A DNA stretch of 64,000 nt from Bryum argenteum (Eukaryota; Streptophyta; Bryopsida; Bryales; Bryaceae): positions 11,925,013 through 11,989,012 of the forward strand of contig CM073324.1 of assembly GCA_037043015.1 (NCBI GenBank), written 5' to 3'. Below, in pieces: positions 47,601 to 62,238 of this stretch. Numbering within the stretch: the stretch's first letter is position 1; each line of letters starts with the position of its first letter. The position numbers and the translations under genes were made by a program. Under the pieces are notes generated by a model. That model saw nothing but the letters and a program-made list of their open reading frames with translations, ran no database searches and was not told the DNA's origin.

Positions 47601-50600
47601 AAAGTGAGGGAATGTTAATTGACTAAAGTAACGATGATCCAAGGAAGCAAGATGTTGGCACAAAAGAGACTGAGAACACCATACCGCCTACCCTCCAAAC
47701 ATCCCCTCCAACTAAGTGATGGATATAACCTTGATTACCTTGAATTGTAATTTGTCGTTTCTTACACTTCTAATGAATAAGTGTAGAATTTTACATAGCT
47801 TGATGGGACAAGTTATCATTGGTATAAATACCACTGGAAAGCCTAGTGGAATTACCATATTTTCTCAATAGTGCACATCCAAGTTGACGACCCCAAAAGG
47901 TTTACGGCAAGGCAAGGAATGTGTAAACATGGGAATCAGCCTAGGCAAGTCTAGTCCTTCTGAGAGTGAGACATGTGTTTTTATATAGCTATCCATCATC
48001 ATCAAGGATAGGTCGTACAAACACTTTATTCACGCTAGCTCCATATGGAACTTGGAGTTCTTCTTTATTTATTTAGTCCTCCAAAAATGGGTTTGTCCCT
48101 TCATCTTGTCTATGGGTGCACATGCTCTAAGAGAGGTTAAGAAAGAACTAAATGAAATGGAAAGACTTCCCATAAATAAATAACTTAGGATAGAAGCAAG
48201 AACAATGTAGTGTATCAAGATATATCATAAAACGCCACTTAGAAATAGTGCATATAAAAACTAAACAATAAAACCAAACTCATCCCCAGTAAAAGGAAAC
48301 TAACTCTAACTCTAAATACCGTCTAAATACCGTTTACACGCACCAAATCGCCTCATATTGAGTTAAACAAGAGTTATACAAGTATATCAACTCTTATTTA
48401 TTGTACCCCCTGGATGTCACCACTATAGTCCACCCAACTATTGTGGGGTCCTTGGACCTTGTTGTATGAGTACCTCAAAGCCCTTTGGGGGATACTATGT
48501 CAAGTATCCTCAAGGCACTACAATAGTAACTAGGCTAAAAACTAGCGTAGTTATAGTATCCACCCTCGAGAGGGGGAAGTAGTATTTTTCCAATTTCCCC
48601 TTGTCCGGTGGCCATCGGGATAGTAGCATTACGAACGGACACTTCATTCACATCGGCCTCTTAGAAAGGGACGAGAGTTTGTATTTACCCCCTGGATGTA
48701 TACAAGGATGGACCACAGTTAATGAGAACACACTTCTCTCTTGCAATTTTGTCTTCATTTTTCTCTCTCCTTTCAACAATATAATCCTCCATTTCATTAT
48801 TATTTTTATTACCCACAAACCCATGTGAAAGCTGCTTCAGATCCGGAGTCTTTTTTTCTTTTCCATGGGTTTCCCTTTTGAAACTTTTTGGTGCTTTGTG
48901 GGAACAGGGAAAAGGGAACATTCAAAAGGCAATTTATTAATCCGCAATCACCCCCCTGCAGTTAATGCACGGATTTAGGGGACCGTACTACTGGGCCAGT
49001 GGGAAAGGTGAGACAAATTAGCTGACATCATTATGGATGACATCATTTAATTCTGGTGAGACTTCTGACAATATTGTAATCAGATGATCTGTAATCAGAC
49101 ATAGCATGCAACCAACAGAATTTGGACTGAAGCCAATTTGCAATTTGCAAAGCTATTCCCATATTAGCCAAAGATCAAGACACCTAAATTGGTTGCCTCA
49201 AGTTGGGTTGAGAATGTGGGTTTAATCCCCTAAATTAATATGGATTTTGACCACTTGACGTATTAATCTCAATTGATTCAATAAAACGTTAGCATTTTTA
49301 ATAATAAAATTTCACAATATAGTACCACTTGTGTGGAATTTTTAGTTTTTGAGAAATTCGGAAAAAGAAGGGGGAAGTGGCATCCTTTACGCAATTTCTA
49401 GCACTATTGGAGTAGAGAAGTGTGATTTTCACCAAGATTTTGACCACTCAGTCCGCCAATTTTTGAGGTTGCCCTTGTGAAAGTGACAAACTTTGTTGGC
49501 TTAGGTGACTTTGGAACTTAAATAATGGCTTGGTTATGAAAATGTTTCTGGAAAAAATTACCCGTTCTAGAGGTTGAAACCCAAAAGTTCTCGATGAAGG
49601 TTTAAATATGGAGTTTGGCTTTGCAGATTTTACCACATACACTTTGTAGTGTAAGGAGCACCTTGTAAAAATCTATGTTACGTTTTAACCCCTTCAAAAT
49701 GGTTGCCTAAAATCGCAAAAACCCATTCTAGGTTAAAGGATACTTAGGGTTTCAGTGAAGTTTAGACATAGATTGGTTAAAGCTAAATAAAGTAAATCCG
49801 GTACCACTTAACATATATTGGTTAAAACTAAATAAATTTAAGTTAGTACCACTTGACGTATTTATCTGAATTGATTAGTTGAAAATGAGACTCTTGCAAT
49901 AGAGAAAATTCTTGACTGACCGGTGGCCTTCTCCTCGGGAGCAACCATAGCTGGGGGACCCACAAAATCTTGGGGTGGGAGGGGGAGGAAAAAGGGGGGA
50001 GTGTGCAAGTGGGGTGGTGGGAGAATAGGGCTGGGCTGGCGCTGGCCATGGAAAGCACGAGCAGAGCAAGTGGGTTACAGGATTTGCTCTTCCATAACAA
50101 CACTCTTCTCTTACTAGTACGTTACTAGTATGTTACTAGTATGGAGTACTATGACAACGGTTCCTCTTCCACTCCAGAAAAGATTCGGTCAATCAGTGCT
50201 GGACTGGGCTGATCCCCCATATCATTCCTATCCCTACCCTGCCTTGGTTGTACCACCCTGCCCCCCCCCCCCCTTTCCCTGCTCACCCATTCATTCATCA
50301 TTCTCTTCCTTTCCTTGCCCTTGCCTTGGCCCACTCTAATTACAGTATCATTCTTCCCTTCCACATTATTTCCCCTTCTTTGTGTTGGCTTGCTGTTGCT
50401 GACTGGAACGCATGGACCTCTCACTTTTGCCGGTGCCGAAAGGAGCAAATCAATCTTTCTTCTTCATGGGCCGATGCCTAAAGTTGTGTAACTACTGTAC
50501 CCTGATCCATCATCGTCCAATGACATCATTTTGTGTTCATTCTCATGCATGGAAGGTTTGTTGACTATATGATCATTTATCCAAACACCAAGAAGTTTGG

Positions 50601-53600
50601 TTGACTATATAATAATGTATCCAAAACTAACAAATTTGGTTGGATGTATGACATTTTATGCAAAACCAAGAAGTTTGGTTGACTATATGATAATTTATTC
50701 AAAACTAAGATTGGTAAGGTTAGAGTATCCTAAGGGTCAATTTACACTTCGATGGCGAAGGTCACAAGTTGGTCAAGAATTTCGGTTTCAATCAATCACA
50801 ATTCAAGCCCCTCGATTTCAACCCAATCGCATTTAGATATTCTCTCTTAAATTTCTTCGGCTAGTGCACTTCTGCACCATAGTGTCAATGCTGCCCTAAG
50901 ATTTGCTACCAGCTGGACCACCGATAGAGATACATGTTACCCGTTTGAGTGGTTTCTTTTTAGGTAAATCGACGAGTTTATAAGGTGTTTGTGTAGTATG
51001 CTAGTCACTTAAACACTTATTCAAGTTGTGTTGAAAACTTCAACATGGGTTGATTGTTTTATTAATTCGATTCTAAAAATGGAATTATAAGTCTCTAGAA
51101 TACTTCAACCCAAGACCTGAAAATTAAACCCTAGATTTTTATTTTTTAAGATGTTATTTGTTCTCCATTCGCCTGGATGTGGTGAGACCCTTTAGTCCAT
51201 GGATATACCCAAAATGCTGACAAAGTGATGTTACCCTGTGAATGTGAAGAGTGTCATTGGAATTTTTTGAAGACGATGTAGTTCTTGTTGTTCCTTGTGA
51301 TTATCCATAAAAGCAAATGGACCCATGATGAATCATAGACCATGAAAAGAATAATAATCAATATCATATACAACAGGAAACCAATTTGCTCGGAATAATT
51401 CTGTTCCATGTGCTTCTACCTTCAAAATCATTTTCCCCCAAATCCCCAAATATGACCTTCAAGATATTCCAAAATCAACAACACACACTTGCTTTTAAAT
51501 TAGTGTGGTTTAGTCAACAAGAGAAAGTGTGCACGGTCATAGAGCTCCCGTCACGAGGTGAGCAAAACAAATATATTGTACTGGAATCTGGCAACCGGAA
51601 TCTCATAAGCAGATAAATAGAAAACAAATGCATGAGTCTGTTGACAGGTAATGGTCAATTAGCTTGCAGGAAATGGAACATACGCTAATAAAAGTGATAC
51701 ATTGCAGCTGGTCCTCAACACTTGCTTGTTGTGCGGTATTTCCCTTGCAACAGGTGATTACGGAAGACTCATTCATTCGAATTCCAACCTTTCCTCGTGC
51801 GTGGATGATTTCGAGAAGCTGTTTACGTTGCGCAATCACCTCTGTCACGGGATTATTCTCCTGCATTGCGCTTGTCGTAGGTGATTGCCCTATCCCTCTC
51901 AATGTGTGTGTGAAGTCTTTGCATGTGCAATAGCTAGCTACTAGGTATTGAAGGTGCTTGTGTACGACCTCACTGACCCCACTTGTGATGACTAAGGGTG
52001 GAAACCCCCAAGCATGGTTTCTAACCATAGGATGTGCTTACTGCAAGAGAAAGATTTTAGATCTATTTTGAGGTTGATGTGAATAGAGTCTTCGTAGTAT
52101 AATTGTCTTATTGCTTGAAGGTCATAATATCAATGGTGAAACTATCAACCTTCTTGGGTGAACACTATGATGGTTCCCACCTAACCACTTGTGCCTAAGG
52201 ATACTTGATAATAATGCATACAATCACAAAACTACAATATTGCAAGGCAAAAATTGGATGACCGCCCTCAGTGAATTTCTAGAGAGAAAGGTAGTCTTTT
52301 GACGAGGATTTCCACCAAGCTTTAGTAAAGTAAGACATTCTAGACAGAGAGAACCAACACACTTTTCCACTAATGATTCTCCTCCCAAACACAAAAATAT
52401 GTTTTCTTTTTCTTTTCTTTTTTTTCCTCCCTCCCATGTCTTACAAACATCATCATAACGTAATAAGAAGTTAGGGTTACTCGAGCCCCGAAATTCACAT
52501 GACAGATGGTTCAACAACAGCCGCTCCCTCAATCCTCTCGCACTGCTTCAATTGTGGGTGGGGTCCCATAACTTGATGCCATTGCCGTTGACGTTGCATA
52601 CATACAAGCGGAGAAAGAGCAAACCCCCACAGACACGTCTCCGCAAGAATAAATCCAAAAGCGAACAGAATGTTGTGCCAAGCAATCGATTCATGCACAC
52701 AGCACTTTCATTCAGTTCAGAAAATAACCATTTTAGGGTTACGGCAGCAGGCAATGCCTGGTGGGACCTAAATGGCGTTGACCCCGAATAGTCAGATACC
52801 GTTCGATGGAGGTTTCGGCATTCCGAATTTATGATAGAGCTGGCATTGCATGATTAATTGTGAGCCAAGAGAAAAGGTAAATTGGCTTCAAGGTGGCACA
52901 GGGGCTAATGCCCAGAATGAGGGCGGAAGACTTGGGGTGCAAGACAAGTGGCGAAATGCCTGCCACGAAGAGATGAAATAGAATTCTGTTGCCATGTGCC
53001 CCCCTTGGCTCTTTGCTTGTTATTATTATTCCCTTCCCTCCGTCATTCCTTGCTAGCTGGGTGAGATGATCGATGATCGATGTACTTGGCCCTCCTCCGA
53101 AGAGCCCGGTTTTTTATGTTCCTCCGGTCGGCATTTTCGCTTGCCTTTTTTTGTGGTGGTTGCTTACGGCAGTTGTCGATTGTTATCTGATTAGATAAAA
53201 AAGCGAGTAGTTCTAAAGATTCCCCTGTGGATGCGAGGATCTCTCACCCATGGATGATGAAAGTGGCTGGCTTTTGTGAGTGAGTGAGTGGGTTGTGTGT
53301 AGTGTTGCCGCACTATATGACTAGGGTTTGCTATGACTTTCAAATTTTTCCATTCATCAAACAATTGTCTATTATTACTTGACATAGTGACAATCTTGTA
53401 AACATAGTCAACAACTTTCTTGATAAAACCAAAGATGAAATTAGAGAAGTTAGATATCACTATGCACATACTAATTAATTATAATATTTGTGAACTTGTT
53501 CTAAACGTCAATAAACTTGAAAGTGTGCAATAAACAATCAAATACAAGGCTTAAAAGGTCATCTCTCATCCAATTGGTGCATTCGTTAACAAAGAAGTGG

Positions 53601-54624
53601 AAGGGCTAGCAAAGATAACAATAATCAGATTACTATACATCCATTAGGGCTGGCACGAATGAAATATTTGATAAATCAAATTACTGGACATCTATTAGGG
53701 TTGGCGCGAATGAAATATATCGGCACTGAAAACAAAAGTTATATATGAATTTCATCATGTGTGGTATGTGAAGTTCATAGCTCATACCTAATGAGGTTGA
53801 AGAAAAGAAGAAGTGTTTACATGTTTACATGGCGCATGCTCCCTCTCTCTCAAATAGTTTGTGCTCACATGGTGATAGAGCTTGAATACAATCACATCAC
53901 ACTCTTACTCCCTCTATGTCATTATAATTATAGACTAGGTTCTCTCAAATCTACCTAACAAGATTGCTTACTCCAATTCAAGAGAGAACAAATCTACCTC
54001 TCAAGATTGCTTACTCCAATTCAAGAGAGAACAGGTACACATAACATATTGTACGAGAGTCCTTTTTCTGTTTTTCTGTTACCTGAGAGCAAGAGAGTCT
54101 CCAAAGTGGGAACTCATGAAGCTAGTTTTCTAGTTCGAATTAGAATAGTAGATAGAATTCAACAATATCCAGGATATCAACATTATCAACAGTATGTAAT
54201 GGAAACAACAAGATGAGATTTAACAATATCATTCAAGTTCGTCAGGCGGAATATTCACGCACATCATCTAAACTGTGGGACGACAAGCACCGAAGATAAG
54301 ATCGACAATATAGCAATAGATAATGCTGAATTCCAGAATACTCTCCTTAGATCTATACAGTTGAATGAAATTGCTTAACAATATCCTCTGTCGTGTTTTC
54401 ACTTTCAGTCGTATCCAACAGTGACAAGAACAAGCTCTAGAAGTAGGCGAAAGTACACAACAGAAACAGGTACTCAGCTAGACTGTTGATGTTACTGTAG
54501 ATAAAACTGGTGCTCAAAATGACAGCTTGAGATCTTACTCATTACACTCCACAGAAGACTAACCTAAGGACTATCTCAGTGATTAATAAACATAAAGCAA
54601 TGTAGAAAAACTACGAACTTGCGT
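47601..54624. other. Long intergenic region, repeats only
   Basis: No gene supported over 7 kb. About 48440-48575 repeats the dispersed family (GGACCTTGTTGTATGAGTAC). About 49450-49730 is a TTAA family 2 right-half remnant (GAGGTTGCCCTTGTGAAAG, CCGTTCTAGAGGTTGAAACC). About 50552-50712 is a four-fold degenerate 46-bp repeat (AAGTTTGGTTGACTATATGA). About 53640-53720 carries a duplicated GGCACGAATGAAATAT unit. About 53959-54030 is a direct duplication of CAAGATTGCTTACTCCAATT. The ACTTGACGTATT and CTGAATTGATT phrases at 49255 and 49853 are another pair of related sites. No transposase or reverse transcriptase is visible. Confidence 0.5.
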
Positions 54625-57600
54625 TTAAGTGGCGATCTTGCTCAGGCTACTCATGTCCAATATTCTTATGTCAAGGGACTCGTCCAACTTCACGATACCA
54701 TCTGCTCCATCGATACCCATCAGCTTTCCTGTCATTCCACGGTTCTCGCCGGAAACAATCTTGACCTTGTCTGTCTTCCTCGGAAGGACAAGTTCCATGT
54801 CGGCTTGGCTAACCAGTATTGTATCCCCTTCACCAGATGAGCCCAAACCAACCCTGCAAGTACCATCCTGTAGAGGCAACAACACGAGAAGCTCAGATCA
54901 TGGATAAATAAGAGGAAGTGTGGACAACGGAAGGAGACATTCGAACAAAAGAATTGAAGACAAAAAAGCTTGAGTTACAATGCAATTGACTGAAGTTTAT
55001 GATATGGGTTAAGATTCTTCTGATTATTTATCAGCAGTTTTGAGTATTCTCGTCTTCATACAATTCTAGAAATGAAAGCGTAGAATCTGACAGAAGAATC
55101 ATCTATATGCCGAACATCATACAACACGAGTATCGAAATAAGTCACTTACCATCATGACCTCGCGAATAACAGCAAGTTGAGGATCTTCCCCAAGTTTCC
55201 GTATTGTAACCAAGATGTCCGGCATTGCCCATCCACCTTCAGTATCTATTCCACCTCCAGAACCTAGAGAACCAAGTGAAGAATATCATCAACAGGCAGG
55301 CACCAACTCAATATCATCTCCACTTCCGTAAAGCAAGGAGAACATAGCAGGAGTTCAATTACTGAACATGAAAAGGTTACTCTTTCGTAGCTCAATCAAG
55401 TGCCGGAATCATGGTTGTGGAATACTCACCAATTGCTGGAGATGTAGGATCTAATCCTCCAGTTCCAGGTGTCATCGGCTGCCCGCCAGGAGTGCCTGGA
55501 AGATAAGATGGAACTCCTGGTGTCATGGGAGGCCCTCCAGGTGTGCCTGGAAGATAGGGGCTTGGGGCAGCTGCAACAACAAGGCGCTGGTTATAATCGT
55601 GACCATGAAAATTAACAAAAGAGGACAGATTTTATTCTTCCGAAGAGTAGACGCAATTCAATACAAAGGGCTATGTACATAGAGGTAAAGAAGAAAGGTA
55701 CCATATGACTGTGCAGGCTCAGTAGGAGTGCCAGCTTCACTGAAACTGGCACCAGGAGTTGGTGCAGACCAGTTGTTTCCTGGTGTAGGAGCTTCGAATG
55801 GTCTCCCCCCAGGAGTACCAATCTGCATATCAAGTATTAAGGAACAGTATATCAAGGAGACTGAGGTTGCATTTACAGAGAACTATGTAGAAAGTCCACA
55901 ACAACCAATGCATCGCAAAAATAGCAGCGACGTGTAAACAAGTACTCCGAACATCTCACGCAGGAACAAAAACCACGTAGTCAGCGGAAACCGAGTTAAG
56001 CAAGTCGAAGAATGGTGACAAACCTCAAACTGCGGAGTTGAAGTATGAGTATCCCAAGTGCTGGGGTTGGCATCATCCCACCTACACATACAATAGAAGC
56101 ACAAAGATATGTAAGACTTCCCTTCGACAATCGAAAAGAAAACTCAGTAAATATGGTAGTCCGCAAAAATCAATCAACATAAGCTCATGGCAGCTCCCTA
56201 ACTCCATTCCCTCGAAGTTGTTCATACGATTGTGGAATGGCTACACCTGCTGAAGAAAAGCATATCCTCCGGAAAGCAGTTACTTGAAATACAAGACTCA
56301 TTTAACAAGTGTCAGCAAAACGCGTGCAAGTGTACCTGTGCGGAGTCATTGGAGTATGAGGATTCCATGCCCTGTCGCGCATCGGGGTCCTCATGCCATC
56401 ATGACTTGGAGTAGCTGCAATACATACATCAGAAGTTTCTGGTTAAGGTGACTTAGTATATATGATGTCAACCAGCCAATAACGATAACCTGAAGAAGAG
56501 CAATATACCAGTAGAATAGTTGCGCTAGTAATTAAATAAGGTAAGGTGAAGTTGAAGTTACCAAAATTGGGATCCCGCATGGGGGTCATGTAAGCTGGAT
56601 GATGCATAGGTGTTCTGGATGGATGCATGGGAGTCTCACTGCCAGCTCCATATCGAGGTGATTCCCTGACGTATTGGGAGATAATCAGAGTCAGAATAAA
56701 AATCGAAGGAACTTCAAAAACCATCAACTCCAAAAAAGCACTCTGATGAAAATGAATCTGAAGCAGATATTTACTCTCTGGTGAGTAAAGAATGCAAAAC
56801 TCACCGATGATTGTTGTTGTAGAATCCTGTCTGCGTTTCTCCAGGTTCCGATAACTGATCTCGTCTGACTGCATCGATTCAACCAACGAAATATCACGAC
56901 GATGATGTCAAGAACATGACCAAATCAGCAAGCTTCAAGTAAACCAGACTTTTTTTGAGACTCCCTCGCACCTCTGGCCGGATCTCGTCTCTGTCTTACA
57001 TGCTGGCTGAAGCACATCTTGCCAATTGATTAGAAAGAAAGCGCACCTGTAACAACTTTCATTTGTGACTCGAGCTCGATTCGACAAGTTGAAGCAGTGG
57101 CATCTACGACACGACCCCGGTAGCCTTTGAAAGGTCCCAACCGAATTTTCACAGAGCGTCCTACAAGGCTGTCTTCTCTCCTTCCACCTCCTCCTCCTCT
57201 CCCCCCTCCATATCCACGACCTCCTCCATGTCCACCTCCTGCATAATATCCCGATGCCGGCAGAAACTTAGTTCACGTAGACTACGTCCTTGATGGTATT
57301 AATTTAGATATGTGCCAAGAGTGTTCTCTAGCAGATTTCACGTTGTCAATCCTAAATACTAAAAACCTCAGCAAGCGAAACCAGGCAATGAAGCTCCTTT
57401 ACTCAAAAATGCACTTGCCTTGAGGAGCATAAGGAGACTCTCTTCTTGGAGATTGCAGTACATTCCCATTAAGATTCAGAGAATTCAGGCTCGACACTGG
57501 TCCACCATTCCTCTGCAAATGAAGATGAACAAAAAAATTCCTTCAGTACGCAGATTACTAAGTTTAGAAGCTTGTTCCAATTGAACTAGCCCGACGTTAT

Positions 57601-60600
57601 ATCTTCGAGTGTCAGATTCAAAAATATTTACATGATATAGCAACTTGCACTCCAGAAAAATCTCTAAACGACGCTACAGATCATCATAACATCCATAATA
57701 ATCAACGTTAACTTACTCTGTCATTTCCATTTCGAGCGCCACCTAATGCTGTACACTGGCGTGCTTTAACACACACATAACCTCCATTTTCCAGATGATG
57801 TCGATCATGAATGAACAAGAGGCCCCTGTGAATATGCTCCACTGGCCCTTGTTTCCCCTTGCAGTGGCCATCGAGAACTCGTACAATGTCTTTCATACTG
57901 ATAACATTCATGTCACGATCTTGCGCACTGACTTTTCTGTCGAAGACCTTCCTTCGAATGTCTCTTGGTTTCACAACGAGTAATTCTGTCCTTTCAGGAT
58001 TGCCTTTGAGAATCTGAAACAAACGCAATAAGATCAATAACCGCACAGAAAATTGAACTAAGAAAACTTCTACAGCAAGATGCTCTTCTTAGACAGTTCA
58101 ACAAGACCATAAAGACACCGAATATAAGTTGGCAAGTAAATCTCTTACTTGGAAGGAATCCTTCTCCACCCGAACAATGAGACCAACGTTTGACTGGCTG
58201 CAAAAACCAACACAAGGGAAGCTCTAAAGTCAATAGATAGCACAATAAGAATAGTAACTTAGGATAATGCTGGACCAATCCCTTTCACTTCTTAATAATG
58301 CATCGGCGAGCTGATAGAAAAGTAATCCTCATATTCTCTCTAACGTTCGTAAAAAAAGAGATGTAAAGACTTACTCGAGAGCAACAAGATCATGCAACTC
58401 ATAATCCCCTAACTTCGTGATGCCTGAGGTAACTTCAGAACTCTCAACTACGTTGTGCGCGAAGACACGAAGCTGAAATAACACACAGTTGCAGTTCATC
58501 AGTGAAGGACACAACAAAGACCAAATATTGAAAAGTAATATCTAAAAATCATACAATATCAGATCACCGCCTTGCTTGGACGCCGAAAAACAATCAATTT
58601 CTAGGACACTGCTGTTCCAGTGAGATACAACAACGGTGATACAGGTGGTCAAAGTGCACATACTGGCAGACAGTTGCAAAAAGCACCAGACAATATGGTG
58701 CCTAAGTACTAGAGTAAGAGTGAGCTTACATCTTCTCGTGTTGTGTCAGACAGAATGGTGACGACATTGTTCAGATTCTTCACGATCATGCCTGTAGCCC
58801 CTTCGTGGTTGCCAGCTATAACCTTAACATGATCACCAGTTTTGAAATACTTCTGGAGCTGCTTCTCTTTGAATACTAGAGTTTCCTGTAAATATTCGAC
58901 CAAGAGGAAAATTAGGTGAAAGACAGAGAGGAAAATTAGGTGAAAGACCAAGAGGAAAATTAGGTGAAAGACCAAGAAAATCTGCATATTATGCATACTA
59001 CATTGAACTTAGAATCACAATTTTTAATTGATCGAAAAAAATATGAGATCTGCGTGAAAGACATACCGTCAAACCCTTGACCTTGGGCACCATGTAAACA
59101 TTATTATCGTCTACTTTCTCGACCACTCCCATAAGATTCTTCAAGTCACCTTCAATAACAACAACTGTATCTCCTTTCATGAACTGCCCGCGGTTCTTGA
59201 CTGCTGAAGCCGGAAGACCCAAATCATCCACTCCATCTTCTCCTGGTTTTTGGAACCTCTGGAGCTCGTCCAGTGAAGGTTCAATGCCCTTCGCATCTAT
59301 GGTCTTTAAGGAAACGTATTTGTAAAGGTAACCATCCTTAAACATCATCCCTCCAAACTGATCAAAAAGTTCTCCAGTGGAACCATCACGTTTCCGCTCA
59401 ACGGGTATCCTCAGGTCCCTGCTCGACACGACGAATGTAAGATTATATATACAATAGAATGTAAGTAAGAACACTTGAACCAACAAGAGCTACGATCCCA
59501 GCTAGGTATAGAATCAAGAAAATTTAATAGCACAATAAAAAGTTTAACTACAACAATAGTGAGAATATTAATCATATTAATCGTGTTCAAGGTAACCAAA
59601 GCCACAGAGCAATCCACGTACTTAACATCCTGGATGCTGATGAATCGAGGCGCGGGCTTGGGCCGTTTTTTCATGTCGTCACGCCCTTCCTAGAAACATA
59701 TCCAACACTAATTAATCATATGCTTCGCATCTGAAACTCGACCCAAAAAGAAATCCTCTCTACAATCATCACACAAGAAGGTTCCGGAAAGTAGTAGTAA
59801 GTACCATTTGCATCCAGATCCATGTTAAAAGTAGACACTAAGAATCTTCATACATGCAAGGACTAGTATTTCACATAAGGTTCAACTCCCAACTGATGAA
59901 ACTATTCAAAATTTCTAGCAACAGGTTTGGGTTGCATCGATTACTTACAAGCTTAGCGGCCAAAGCTTGAAGATCAATCCTTGGAATAAGTTTGATTTGA
60001 GCTTTAGACCTCACATGATCTACATCTACCACCTGCAAAAAAGACGGTAGTGTTTTAGTATCATGACAAAGTTTCACATCCCCTTCGAGGAGGAAGTACA
60101 ACAGTTTAAAGACTAAATGAAGATAGCCAGATCCCTGAGTTCGCGAGTTGTTAGCAAGGCTGAATCGAGATGACCGTGCAATTTACACTTGCTGCAAAAG
60201 AAATGGATAATGAAGGACCCATGCAAAATACCTTGGCAAGATCACCCTTGTAGATACCAATCTTTACACGAACCCAAGTATCTTGATCAATGTCCACCGA
60301 CTTTTTCTCAACTGACAAAACGTCTGTCATCTCCTTGATTGGTACCAGGGTGACCTTCTGACTGTAGATCATACGCATTCCTCTGCAAGCCTGCCTCAAA
60401 TATTTCAAAAAATGAATGTCTGCTCCTGGACTCCCAGTGTACTTCAACGTCAGAAAACACTAAAGCGGCTAGAACTTTAAGTAGACAGAAAGACTAGACT
60501 TTCAAGAATCATGGCTGAGGGAAGAAGATCGATCTTACATAAAATACGACGCCCAGATAAGTGAAGAAATACTGAATCGTATGAAAAATTATTGTAATAT

Positions 60601-62238
60601 AAGTAGCAACAATTTCACAGTTGTCTGTGAAAGTGTCTGTAAAGTATCATGTGGTATCATGTGAAAGTGATTGTGGAAGTATCATGTGGTATCATGTGAA
60701 AGTGCCTCTGGAAGTATTCTGTGGAACCTACCTGTCTCACATAAGCTTCTTTCTCAGATTCTATGTACAGGTATCCCTTGAGATGGTCCAGAGCAATTGC
60801 TGACTTGATCAAGAGCGGCTGACCCTGAAGGTCTTGATCGATGTACTTTTGCATGAGACAAATGGCTGCTTCACGCTCGTGTCCGAGCTACACACAGCAC
60901 AAATTATTCTCAAACAACTTGGATGGATGCATTGTAACAATAACCATCGAATCTACAACTTGGGAACTAAATAAAGTTTGAAGAGATAAAATCTCAGTGA
61001 AACACCTAAGTCTTTGGAACGTACATTACACTTCACCATCCACAGCTTCGGATCCTTAACGGAAGGAAGTAATGCCTGTTGCTCCACCTCGGTGGTTTCA
61101 GCTTCGTCATATGTGTGGTAATCCTGAAACCGTCGAAATATTGTTGTTCAAATATAAGCTTCCGAATGCAGCACGACATACCAAAACTCAACTGCAAGGT
61201 GCTGATGCTGAACAGAAACATAATGGACAACGACTCCCAAATATAAATGGTCACAGAAATGCATTCCCACTTCGTAGCACATGAACTTACCTTCTGTCCA
61301 TACCGCTGCGCAATGTATGCCTCAAGTCCTTCCACATCTTCTTGCGCATCGTCGCGAATAGCTGATCGATGATGTGGCCGACGAATTTCTTCTTCATCGG
61401 GCAGAACATCTCCTCGTTCAATAAAATCTGCAATCATAACTCTGGTATCAGATGCTGCGACGAGATTCCAGTAAATGAACAAGCTCAACGGTCGAGTTAT
61501 GTCTAAAAATTCATCAAAAACCAGCACCTTCTTCCTCGTCTTCTTCCTCCTCATCTTCATCACTTGCGACAGCTGCGGTATCATCAATAAACTCCAGGCC
61601 CCTTCGCTGCTGACGACGTTTTCTCGGTGCTAATTCTTCCTCATCATCGTCATCGTCTTCCTCCGCAACGTCGTCGATGAATTGTGAACCCTGAGAATGA
61701 CAACTGATGGTGTAAGCTGGCGAGTCCGTTATCAAGCACAATCTCTTGTATCTGACAAGCACTTTACGTCTAGCTGGATCACCGATGAGCAAGTACAGTC
61801 GAAATGCTACTCAATTTGAACAAGAATGACTTGGCATCAACAAGTCACAGATAGATGGTCCGCACGCACATGAGTACCCCTGCTACTACAACAGGAGCTT
61901 TTCTAATACCTTCAGTAGTAAGCTCCCAAGGGAATAACGCATTAAAACCACTCAAAGCAAGAATTGCTTTCCGAAAACTCTCGGAAAACGAAATATACGT
62001 AGTCTTATGCCAATCGGATGATCTTATCCAAACAGATGACTACTTGCCAGTCACGAAAACAGCTCTGTTGCGGGAAATGAACCTTATACTTGCGTTTCCG
62101 ACTGCGATCCTCTTCCTCCTCTTCTTCTTCCTCCTCCTCTCCTTCCTCTTCGGGCTCTTCCTCCTCTTCTACCTCCTCCAACTCCGCCTCTTCCTCATCA
62201 ACCTCCTCCGCTTCGTCGTCATCATAGTGTTTCGCCAT
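54625..62238 (-). CDS. SPT5: Transcription elongation factor SPT5
   Basis: A complete 23-exon minus-strand gene: exon 1 is 62083-62238, exon 9 (the largest) 59067-59418, exon 13 57717-58013 and exon 23 54625-54867. All phases close, giving 1060 aa. With SPT4 it forms the factor that keeps RNA polymerase II processive. Order: an acidic N-terminus (MAKHYDDDEAEEVDEEEAEL, then long Glu runs and QFIDDVAEEDDDDDEEE); the NGN domain (KLWMVKCNLGHEREAAICLM, GYLYIESEKEAYVRQ, VPIKEMTDVL); then KOW modules (TWVRVKIGIYKGDLAKV, GDTVVVIEGDLKNLMGVVE, GDHVKVIAGNHEGATGMI, IVRVLDGHCKGKQGPVEHI, SVKIRLGPFKGYRGRVVDA). After a Gly/Arg-rich hinge comes a Thr-Pro/Ser-Pro C-terminal region (ETPMHPSRTPMHHP, YLPGTPGGPPMTPG), a kinase target. 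A final KOW (KVKIVSGENRGMTGKLMGID) ends the protein. Length and layout match plant SPT5. Confidence 0.97.
57411..57420 (-). other. SPT5: GC-AG intron donor in SPT5
   Basis: The intron after exon 14 starts with GCAAGT instead of GTAAGT: on the minus strand the exon ends CCTCAAG and the intron begins GCAAGTGC. The frame demands this position, because the next exon (57047-57238) resumes at G|GA GGT in the Gly-rich hinge. GC donors with an otherwise perfect consensus are a known minor class. Confidence 0.7.
58906..58980. repeat. 24-bp tandem repeat in an SPT5 intron
   Basis: Three to four copies of GAGGAAAATTAGGTGAAAGA plus CCAA lie in the intron between SPT5 exons 9 and 10. The spliced protein is unaffected. 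Confidence 0.9.
60617..60726. repeat. 34-bp tandem repeat in an SPT5 intron
   Basis: Three imperfect copies of a roughly 34-bp unit (TGTGAAAGTG...AAGTATCATGTGGTATCA) lie in the intron just downstream of SPT5 exon 5, ending close to its donor. The coding sequence is unaffected. Confidence 0.85.
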
